Shown here: positions 13,001 through 25,000 of the stretch, in pieces | Position numbering within the stretch: the first letter of the stretch is position 1 | Layout: each line of letters begins with the position of its first letter | NCBI RefSeq assembly: GCF_000003815.2 | Contig: NC_049986.1 | Location: forward strand, 3,657,053 to 3,721,052 | Direction of reading: 5' to 3' | Source of the DNA: Branchiostoma floridae | Taxonomy: Eukaryota > Chordata > Leptocardii > Amphioxiformes > Branchiostomatidae | Length of the DNA: 64,000 bases | Made by a program: the position numbers and the translations under genes | Notes under the pieces: generated by a model | The model's input: the letters and a program-made list of their open reading frames with translations, nothing else | The model's database searches: none | What the model was told of the DNA's origin: nothing

Positions 13001-16000
13001 AAATTGAAGATAAATTTCACTTCGTCATGGAATGCCCCAGATATGATGTTTTACGTAATAAGCTATTAACATTTCTCAAATCAAGTACGTCCGATTTCAA
13101 GGGACTCGAGGCAGATTTGAATATATCCTTAAATGTAACAACTCTTACAATGCAAAAATAGGGAAATAAATTAATAAAAGACTGCTTCGTTATAAGAATA
13201 AATACTGAAACTCATATGATTATCCCCACTCGAATAAAACACAATATCAAAGATTTCGGATAACCCTAGCTAAGGCTAGTTGTTTTAGAAATGAGGATGT
13301 TACGTTTATTATCATATTTCCAGGTGACGTTCTGATTAGAAGGCCCCATTCAACATTGCCGTAACAGATAGGAATTCATAAAAAATCGGTGAATTTGTAG
13401 GTGTTTAACAGAAATGTTTAATCATTCCGGCACCGAAACCAATCAGAAGGAGAGTTCAGAGAACAGAGTAAAACCCAGCACAAAGGAATGATCACAGCCA
13501 ACACTAGGATGATCATGAATGCAGTACAATGTAGAAATCTGAAGATTTAGAAAAGATGTGACATACCAACATTGTAATGTTACGAATATTTTCTATGAAA
13601 AGTTTGGTTTTAAATTAAATCCGTAACCTTATTATGTAGCAAAAGGTTGATTTTAAATTTTCAAATACATTTTTCAGAAATTTTACAAATGAATTTGCAA
13701 GGATATTATCAAAACCCGTATGTCTCATACGGGTTAGTATGGATAGACTATACGATGTAACGTTAATGACCTGCCTATTGTTTGGTGTATATGCCATCAT
13801 AAGGCCTGGTCAATTGCTGGCCATGTCGATTTGATTGTATGGTTGACATCCACGCGTACGCGCGCATCATTTTTCGGCCGTTGCCAAAAATAAACAAGTG
13901 ACCGTAGGTAACATACTCTGTGACCTAATAATGGTTTATGTCGGTTGTGATGTTTTCTGTGGTGTATGACTTGTTGTTTATATCGCATACAGAACCTACT
14001 TAAAAGCTAACATACCTATCACTGCCAAATTTAAAACACAGTCCTGTACGCAGTAACAGCGAAATCAGCGTCTTAATCGAACGACACCAAATGAAAACAA
14101 CCACGCACACAATTTTAAAACGTGGGGCAGTGACAACTGTGGCCATAACTCCATATCTGCTTGGAGATAAGTAATTGCCAAACCCCGTCGCCCATAGGCC
14201 AGCTGTTCCACAATACCAGGGAAATAGGGGTGATTTCTCAAATTGTTACATCTATAATGAAAACAGCTACCGCGAAAAAAAAAGATCCCAAGGATCAAAC
14301 ACGTTCTAACCATAAAATGCAATGACTATCAACTGCGCAAAATGTTAACAGTATGCTGTGTCAAACCAGACTCAGTACTGGAAACTCAAAGCCCGAATGA
14401 GATTCCGACGAGGAGAACATTTGCTTGACGATATTCAATTACCTCAAGGCTTAATGCGCGATCATAACGAAGACCTGAACCACTTTGCCGGACGGCGTAG
14501 GGGTGAAAAATGAAATTATTACATCCATGATAAAAACAGCTAAAGCGAAAAAAAAACAGAACGTGCATCATTTCGCAACGGAGTGCAGACGACATGCCAA
14601 ACCACATACGATTGCGGCAAACGGAACATAGAGTTATAGGTGCGAACACTCAACGCATAAAGTGATCAGAAGACTCTGTCGCTGAAGGTTACCCTCCAGT
14701 CACAGAGTAATAAAAAGTTTGCAACTAAACAGTAAATCATACAAAGCAGCTTCAAAAGAAGAAAATATATGCCATGGATTGCAAATATCAGAAAACGTAT
14801 AACGAATGTCAATCATTATAAGAATATTGCAAAGTTAAAGAGGACGGGAAAATTAGGAATCTATTGTGTAGTATACGTGGCCTTATTGAGGTCCCAGTGA
14901 TGCATGGTGATTATCGGTACCGTGGGAGAAATTTCGGGTAATGCAGAATTATAGAACACCCACCCCCCCTTTGAAATTCGTGTATTCCAGCCATTTAACA
15001 GCTGTTAACGTATGAATTCGTCGCCGGTATAGAGTCTGGAGCTAATTAGTCTCTCTCAAAGCAGAGGTTAGATACCTTCATTGGTTTTTGCATAGTGTTA
15101 TTATAAGCGTATCTGGACATGAATGGAAACATGTTTTAAAGAAATTGTTATTAATTAATTGCTGGTAAAGGGGGTACCAAACACCTTGCACTACAGATAC
15201 CATACTTCGTTCACAGAGGTTCGTGTTCAACGGCTTCTTTTTTATACATGTGTATTTGGAATAGCATTAACATGCACAAGACAGAGGAAACCATCATAAC
15301 GATAGCGTCTCCGTATACACATGACGAAATTATACATTTGTCAACAACAGGGGCTCGAGAGATACCCATAAATGACATACCTCAGGGTCTGAAATTTCGC
15401 CTCGAATGTCGATTTCCACTGAAGATGAATTCTGTTTTGCTCGGAAAATTGCCATCAAGTCTTCTTGTAATTGCAGCTGTAACATAGATGCCACATGATG
15501 TTTATATTTTACACTATATGTTGGATCACCCAAAATAAGGCGAACTTATCAATTAACCCTATCCAGACTGGGCTTTCTGGGCAACATTTAAGTGTTATAA
15601 GACTTCTTTAAATGCCGACGCAACTACGTCAAAATGACGTCATAAAAAGACATCATCTGTAGTTTAGCTATCCGCCATTTTGGATTATCAAACTTAAATG
15701 TCTTAAGATACATTTTTTTTTCATCATGTAACGCTAAAACCCCATGAAAATGGATTGAAAACGTTCACATGAATGTTTTCTGTAAGAAAATACCAAGTTG
15801 TGATGAATTTTGACTGAAAATAAGCTGGTTATACTTTTCATCATGATATTGTCGGCAATCTTGGATTTTGACCAATTACGTCATCTCATTAGCAAAATTT
15901 ATGAATATTTAATTATAAATGTTCAACTAAGATGTGTTAGATATTAAAGATATGTGAAAAGAAGTTTAGTTTAGCAAGAGAATCTTAAAACCTCATTGTT

Positions 16001-19000
16001 TAAACCAAAATTAGTCATTTTTGTAAAATTTTCTTTTCAGAAACTCGTTGCCATGGCAACACGAAAAATTGTAAACTTACCCATTTTTTTGTAAAATGTT
16101 GCCAATAATATTTTAGGAAAAGTCATCAAGTTTGGTTGTTCTAGCACAAGCCGTTTGGGAGGTATATGACGTCAAAGTTGGCGCAGGCACTTTTAGCCCC
16201 ACCCCCAGCCCCGGTCTGGATATGGTTAAGAGCTAATGACCTACCCTGACGTGTATATGGTGCTATAAGGCGATTTGCTACCAATTTTCTAGTGAGTTTA
16301 TAACTACCTAATAAAATCACTAAATGGTTGATTCTAAAAGGTGGCTGTAGAATGACTAGATCTTATGACAGTATATACCGAGGAATATGCCAATCATTAA
16401 AGGTATCCTACAGCCTATCCAAACTGACTCATAAAAGAAATACGAATTCTTGTATGACGTAAAGATTTCTTTCTTAAAATAGCATACGGGTAAATACATT
16501 TGACCATTTTGAGAAATACATTTAAAAGTTACAGTTGTCCATAAAAAGATAACAGATCTTACTTTGAAACCGAGATTTCTACAAACAATATCACGTAACA
16601 GTGCAACCTTGGCATTTCAAATCTACTCTACTCTATCCTACTCTACTGTACTCATTTTCCTCTGCTAGGGGGACCAGTCTGATTGGTCTAGGTCATGTTT
16701 AGCTCTTATTTTCAATGTTCAACTTCATTTGGCCATATGAGGGCCGTAGGCGATTCCAATTACAGTGGGGGTGTCGACGGAATACTGTTTTCTTTCCTCC
16801 CGTTTACATTTGACCTGTATTGAAATGAACGTGATTTTGTCATGTATTTACAGAGGATTTGGTTTATGATAAAAATGTGTACCATTTGGGAACAACGAAG
16901 TGTGCTAGAAATGTCTTTAAAAACAGCCATCTCCCACTACATAAAGGAGTGGTCGAACGAGTCAGTTATTGTCATAACAGACGACTTGACATTCATCATT
17001 CACCACTTGCTTTTTTGTGGTACTTCTGTGACGTTACGACGTCATGACCAATATGAAAGGAATTTTCTGACTGGTCGACATCATCAGGCTATATGGTAAC
17101 TCATCGATTATATATCACCTTCTCATGAAATTATCAGAGATATATCAATCACTTGTACATGTCGAGAAGAAAGGGAAAATTCTATCTATCAGAATCTCAC
17201 TCACCTGACAAGAGCCCCTCTCGTAGTACACAAAATGAAGCTGGTTATTGATGTAAGAATAATAGCCTTGTTGAGGCGAAGAAAAATATCTGCATTCCCG
17301 TGACTGAATACTGAAACACTTGATTATTGTTATAAATATTTCAAAATATTTCTTGAGAGTGAGATATACAAATATACAATGCAAACGTAAGAAATAAAAC
17401 AGTTGTTTCACATCCGTACCTAAAACACGATAATTTGGCTCATGCAGGAAAATATCTCATCCACACTGTTTCCGAAGTGCTTTTTTGTTATAACGCTATA
17501 GAAAACGGCCTCCGGCCTTATGCATGGTACCGGGGATAGGAGTAAAATTAACCACGTATTGAAGGATACAACAGCCTTATCGATACCAAGGTATCGGTCT
17601 GTCACAGTCGCAAAGATGTGGTATTTTGCCAAGATGGTGTTCACCTCCACCATTGTCCGTTTCAGGGCCTTGTTCATCTGCGGAGAACAAAATATTGTTG
17701 TATTCAAATTTATCAAACTAACTACCTGACGCCGTCACAAACGCATCTGTTGTGTTACAGCAAAGGCCCGTTATAGCGGCTATATAGAAACAGATACAGA
17801 CATGGTTTCTTAACTAATTCATTCAAGCACATGAATGTACATCTTTCTGGTTCCCAAATATCCATGTTCTCCGTTATATATCCTGTGGTATAGGATCCTT
17901 GTTTCCTAGCATGTCCAGCATGCCAATATGGCGGTGGCCATAATAATACAACATTAGTCATTTGCGGTGGATTAGCAACATTCATCCGTACTAAAATTAC
18001 CACGGGTAGCAGAAGTGGGCCAATGGGACCGATCCCTTGGCAAACATGGACTTTCACAGTAATAGTTACCAAAACATACACTAAGGAATTATGTCATTAA
18101 ATACTCTGTTAATGGCCCACCATTGATTACAAGTCTTTGTATTAGGTCATCTTATGGAAAACACTGACTTTCATCATTAATTATGCAAATTAAGTCCTAA
18201 TTTGCATCTCATTGTATTCATCTCCATTTAACTACCAACACCCAATCTACCCACGTATCATCGCAATCGCTCAAACATTCTGGAGATACAGCACGTTAGC
18301 CAAACGGTTGCACACACACATGCTCATCAAAACGATGACTCTATTTTATTGGAGGTGATTAAAAGTCAATAATTACTTTGTAACGCCCTGTGAAGAAAGG
18401 CATGGCGACACCGGGGACTGCTCCGATCATAGTACAGAAAAATTTGACCAGGTTGAAATGGCTTGCCGCCACTTGGATGAAAATTGTTACGAAAATTATT
18501 AAAAAATAGTGGACTAAAAATCCCTTTTTTGTGTAGAACCAGTTGAAACTCTCCATCTTGGCAGTCTTCATGACCATTTTGATAACCGTGACGGCATCTT
18601 CTCTTTCTATCTGGAAATAGAGGTTTTATTCATGTAAATAAGGAATGTAAGGCGAATGATTCAAAACCAAGGAGTCCACAGGAATAACTTCATCATCACT
18701 ATGAGGGGTGATCAATAAGTCCTCGGCCCCACCCAAAAATAACAAGCACAACTCAGATTTTGAGGCACAACTTCATAGTATGGAGCCTTTTATCGATATC
18801 CTCCAAATTAGGGGTGGGTACCGGTACAGAAAATTCAGGTCCAGGTCTGGTTCAGGTCCTAAGGATCAGGTCCAGGTCCGGACCTGAACCTGGACCTGAT
18901 TCATTATGACTCATACCGATGGCCCATTTCACTACAAAGAAATCTGTTTGGTGGAGTATTATACTTACACTGGCGTTTTAAAATCCTACAACGCTAACTA

Positions 19001-22000
19001 CCTCTGTACGATTGACTTTAAAACCTGGTAGGAATTACTATAAACTCTACTCTACTTCACTCTTGTTATTTTCTTCCACCCGCAAGCGCCAAAACTTGTG
19101 AATGCCTGGTAAAATAATCTGTTAATTTTCTAATCGGTCCAACATCCGGTCCACCTAATTTTTTCAGGTCCGGTTTTTCTGGACCGGTCCAATAAGAAAA
19201 ACCGGTTTTGTACCGGTACGCTGTACCGATACCCAGCCCTACTCCAAATTACAAATTATTTGACTCATTACTTTCCTGGCATTCGTTTTTTTCTAAATAA
19301 GAAGGTAAGTGGCGAGAAAAAGAAGTACACCGTACACCTCGGGTCGCAGCTCAATTGTCCAATTTTTTTTTTCGTTATCCCTTACCTAACGTTACTGGGT
19401 GTCGCCTGCAACGTACTGATCACAATAATTTGAATTTTGGTACACATTCATATAAGAGTTTATACATGTTTGTAGGATTATCAATAAGTCCCAGGTTTTA
19501 CCGAGAAATATTAAGCACAGCTCAGATTTCGAAGCATAGGTGTCAAGTATAAAGTCTTATACAAATCTGTACCAAAATTCAAATTATTGTGATCATTACT
19601 TTGCAGGCGACACCCAGTAATGTTAGGTAAGGGAGAACGGTGGACAATTGACCTGACCTGAGGTGTGCGGGTCAACTTGCGCTGCTGAAAGTCAGACACC
19701 CTATTCCTTTTGCTTCAAATAGGAAGAGAATCATTATCAAACATTTTGACAATGTCTTTTGTTAATTTGCGGCATGGGGAACTCGACCCACACATGTCTG
19801 ATCACAATTCATACCACTCTTTTCACGCCACTTACCTTCTGATTTGCAAAGAAACGAATACAAGTAATTTGGAGGATATTAATAAAAGGCTTCATGCTAT
19901 GATGTTGTGCCCCAAAATCTGAGTTGTGCTTATTATTTCTGGGTGAGACCGAGAACTTATTGATCACCCCTCGTAAGTCATAAGTCATCAAAATCGCCGA
20001 GTTTGAGCATCAAGCGGTGATAGATCTTCCACAATTTTCTACTCTAGCGTCCTTCAATTTAAGGAGTGTGTAGTATAAAGCTAGCAACTATCAATTAGCA
20101 AACGGGGGCATTTGAAGCCAAAAGCAACAACTTTATGACGTCTTGAAATCAAATCGTGAAGTATGGAGCGCAGGTATAGGATAGCGATACCCGCAATCAA
20201 ACCTAGGCATCAACTATCATATAATGATAGATGTTCACCAAACAACGCAATTGACCACATTTGGTCAACTAAAACATGATGATAATATTTGGCTTCAGAT
20301 GATATTGAGAAACTCCTGAAGGTCTAAGTTAGAGTAAACGTACTGGTTATAATACACACCAATCTACCTGAAGAATACCAGCTAGTTGGCTACGGCCATT
20401 TTCATGACTTGGGTTTTATCCGTTTGAGTCGTATAATTCACGATTGGAAGATTGGAAAGTTTATTCAGCCTGTCCCACAGCGATTCATGCCTCTGTAGAA
20501 AGAGTTTTCTTTTTCGATGTGCTTACATGAGCCTGGAGAACTGCGAAATAGCCATTTTTGTATACGTAGTCTAGAGAGGTTGACTGGGAACGTTTTCAAA
20601 CGTGGAAGGGTGATTACGATCAAGGCATTTTAAATGTTCAGTTTCCTTTCTTGACTTTGGCTTAGCTTTGTTTTCTTTGGAATCCAAATTGTCTTCAGTC
20701 TGAATTGTCTTACAACCTTTCCTATTGGACATCTGAAATTGTCTTCATTCATAGTTAGAGTATAAAAGACCTGTTTCTTCCAGATCTCTTCAGTGTCACT
20801 GACGAAGGATAGTGGATTCTATCCGAAACGTCTGACCGTTTCAAAACCATATCCAGTTGCTTGAGTAACTATTTTTGGCGCAGTTTCCTTTCACTTGCTG
20901 TTGTCCTTATTAGTGGATTTGTATGGTGTCTAATTCAGTATTCAATTACATTTCAATGATATTTACCCTTACTCCCCTTGACATCAGCTTAGCGTGAAGA
21001 ATCTGGTCGTCGAACCGGCAACACGGATGACCCCACGTGCGCTCTGGTTCGATCTTCAACACGTGCTGGCCGTTAATGTAGTCTGAAAAAAAAACATGTG
21101 AATGTTAAGTTTTTTTTATTTGTATCTGTGGGACCGAGGGAACATGACCTATAAAAAGAATTACATAATTGTTCAGGTTGACATTTCACATCCAACTTAC
21201 ATCAATAAAATTAGCTTCAATTGCCATTGAATTTCCACTAAGTTATATTATAAATCCAGCGTTTGTTGTAATCATATTTCAGCCATACCATAGGTATGGC
21301 AAAATATATTGTCTTTTTTGTAATGTTTCTTGTTTCTGTCTACTTCTCCTGTCAAATCTTCAAAGCGGTTCATCTCTGTCTTTCCTGGACCTAATGGCTT
21401 GAAATTTGGCACAAGGGTACCCGGGTAGATTGGGCTAGAACCCCGAGGCGTTTTTACCTCCATGAAATGTCATGGAATGGAGGTTATATTTTCTGTTATG
21501 TGTCTCTGTCTGTATAGATGATTACTCAAGCTCGGCTAAATGGATTGGTTTCATACTTGTTGTGTTGGTGGGGTGTGATGAAAGCTCGAATCGATGAGAT
21601 TTTGGGCGCCATATCTGTCGTTATAATCGATGTAATAATATCAGAAATCACCCCTATATTTGAGATATATTGGTACAGGCATCGTGCTTTATGTGTTTGT
21701 TAATGGGCTTAGCTGCAAGCAGATAGTGGGGTGACAGCTGTTTGGGGAACCCCCAGTAGTTTTATTTATGTCTGCTTAGGACTGTTTGAAATATTTGTAA
21801 CAGTTTTTTGAATATGATAATAAGTTTTATTTATGTCTGCTTAGGATATCATGGAGATGTGAAGCGTAAGTATAATTGTAAGAAGTTGAGGTACATTTAA
21901 CGGTAATGATTAAGGTGTGGATGTCTCCTATACTGTACTGCTGATTTGAGTGACATGGTGATTAAAATGCCATTAGGTCCTCTAATCTTAGATGGGTTGG

Positions 22001-25000
22001 GTGTCAGAAGTTTTATGGGCGATACAAATGTTCTGATTTCGTTACGATAAGGGACAGTTGTTAGTTGTCTCTTTCGTAGCCAATGATACTTGTTTTTTAG
22101 CAGACGGGGTTGGCGCCAAGTATTCATCTTACAGTTGGTGTAGGGCTGTCAGAGGAAAGTTTGCATCTCGTTTTGGTACCGTGTGAACAGCTGATGTTAT
22201 GACATATTGGTGGAAAATCAAATCAACATCTGACTAAAGTTGGCCACATCCCTTCTTCTTTCTGAGTTTCCCAACTTCCTCCCACCACACAGCTCTGAGG
22301 CACATAGTCGAACCTCAATAATGCTAACAACCTTAGACAATTTAAATGCCAAACATCAAGCTTAAGGAACACCACGCTACCATATGCCGTCAACCTCTTA
22401 AACGCACATTACACAATTAAGTGTCACATTTTAATAATCACTAATCAGATGGACATCCTCTGTGTCATTAAATAAATACACCACTTCTTTCCCATAACAT
22501 TTATAACCATTACTCTCAAATACAACCGACTGTAAACATACATACCATCCAGCAGTAAATATTTCATGCAGGTATGAGGTCCCCGAACTCTAGTTTAATT
22601 TTTTTTTTCATACCAGCCTCTATTTGATTCTTTGAGTTTTTTTGGGTCATATTTGGACTGTATGTGATGGGCCCCTGTGCCTTGGTATAACAACCGAATG
22701 ACCTGACATTTGGCACAGAGGTGCCTTGATTATTTTCCCATATAGATTCAATAACACCTTTGGCATGCAGTACAACAAATTGCTTAATTTTGCGATTTTT
22801 TTGGTCATTTTGTTTTTACAATAAAGGACACTTTTGGCTCCTCTACACTGGTATTACAACCAAATTAAATGATTTTGGAACAGGGGCGCACTAGATATCT
22901 ATTCAAATGACCCATGTATGATTTCTGGCATGAACCACTTGGGGGGAGGGATTTCCCGGGTCATTTTCCACTGACCACAGGGCCAATGACCTCCAGGTCG
23001 TTGACCCCATTTGGAGGCTGTCTATATAACTTAATTAAAAAGGTAACCAATCACTTAGCCTGAATCAATACCCTGAGGGGGATTTGGCAGCCAATCAGCG
23101 AGCCTGGTGTTATCTGGAAGAGTCCGTTATTACACGGAGGGGTTTATGCTTTTCAAATTCATTTTTGGACTGGTGATTATGTAAAGTCTTTCAGTGGGGT
23201 TATTGTTGGACTGGTCTAATTTGCAATTTTACATGGGTTTGTTGGAATCTAGAGTCCATTCTTGCACGGAGGGGGGCATTTTTTAAGATTAATTTTTGAA
23301 CTTTGGTGATTATGTCAAAGTCCTAATTTAGCGGATGTATTTTGGACTGCTCCAATTTATATATGGGTATCACAGGAAGAGTCCATTCTTGCACACGGAG
23401 TTAGGATTTTTAAAAAATTCATTTTGGACGGGTGATGATTAAAAATTTCATTTTTAGCGGAAGCGTTTTTGAACTGGTCTTTTATACATATTCATGCACG
23501 GGGGACCTTTTTATGCTAAATTCAATTTTGGATTCGGTTTCTTATTCAAAAGGCCGTGTTTTCAGTGGGAGTATTTCTGGACTGGCCCATTGTGCAAATT
23601 CACATGGGGTGCACTGGAAGAGTTCATTCTTGCACGGAGGAATTTTGTCAGACTAATTTTTGGGTTAAACTGTCATTAGTACATTTTAAAGTGATTTTTC
23701 AAATTGTTGGAAGTCTATTTTTAATACCGCATGGGGAGTGAGATGGCTGAAATATACTGTATTTGCTCTCAAGCAAATGTCGGCCTTTCTAGTTTCATAT
23801 GTTGTCGTTGATGTTGCACTACGTATCCCAGATTGTAGGATATGAAAGGTGCAAGTCTGCTGCTGTTGAAGAAATTCATACCCCCCTTAAATAAATACAT
23901 GCATCTATGCCACTTACTTGGGTTATAGGAAAATGTAGAGAATCCATCTGGCTTGCTGTCAGGTTCATCTGTTTTAAAAAGTAAAACGGCAGGAACGAAC
24001 TTTAATAGGCGCGAATTATCTCAAGACGACGTATAGTACGTAAGCAATGATATATTGTTTAGATTAGTGTACATTTCATAACTGTGCATGGCACACGTAG
24101 CTTTTTTCAAGGTAATTACAATGGGTCTCACTAAATACCGAAAACAACCGAAAACAACCGAAAACAACTTTCACTAAATACCGAAAACAACCGAAAACAA
24201 CTTTCACTAAATACCGAAAACAACCGAAAACAACTTTCACTAAATACCGAAAACAACCGAAAACAACTTTCACTAATTACCGAAAACAACCGAAAACAAC
24301 TTTCACTAAATACCGAAAACAACTCGACACAACCATAAACAACAGACAATAATTTCAGTGGGCTATTATTTAATAATTTTGACTTTATTTTGGACAGGAG
24401 TTAGGCTACGATGGATTTATTTGTTTGACGACCCCTGTTATTAATACAATATTAGTAATAATAAAGTCAACGATCTCCTTTGCCTGTTCGAATATATTAA
24501 TGTTCGCATTCAGATTCAAGGACCCTGTACGTTATAAACGGGGACTGCTTGGTCAACTCGCAAACTCATAAATGTCATGGATATCTATATTACTTGGCAT
24601 CTATTGTGTAACTCCAAGCAGAGGTAACAGTAGGGGCGGGTTGTAGTATTGGCCACAACAAGAAATAGCAGTCACTGCTATCCCCTGACGGAATCTCTGC
24701 TTGGAAAATAGGTTAGCTTATTAATTACTGCTGGGAAATTCTGCTGCCTATTTAGCTAATGTGTACTACCTTTTTTTTCTAGCAACCAAAACAATCTAGT
24801 ATATTTCTTGCTCAATTATAACGCATTTCCGCTGCCATAACAAATCGATTTAAACAGAAAAACCGCAAACGTGTATTACCACAGAGGCCCCAAATTAAAC
24901 TATTAAGTGATCAAAATATGGATTTTGCTTTACACCATAAAACAGCGTGTGATCGATGGAAAGGTGTTTTCACCGGCTACATCCCCTTTGCTGAAAGAAT

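Larger units (their letters stand above)
18704..19975. mobile_element. Mariner-like element (GAGGGGTGATCAATAAGT termini) with nested insertions
   Basis: The left end GAGGGGTGATCAATAAGTCC and its extension (AACAAGCACAACTCAGATTTTGAGGCACAAC) are matched in inverse orientation at 19,895-19,975 (TTGTGCCCCAAAATCTGAG ... ACTTATTGATCACCCCTC). Two further elements are nested inside: the hAT-like MITE at 18,809-19,241 and a palindromic element around 19,345-19,660. No transposase ORF remains. It lies in a gene A intron. Confidence 0.65.

Noticed and set aside
23432-23741. Three overlapping plus-strand frames of about 61-74 residues
   Set aside because: They follow the internal subrepeats of a dispersed element.
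24076-24349. Phe/Ser/Gly repeat proteins on the minus strand
   Set aside because: They are the 33-bp transposon terminal array read in frame.
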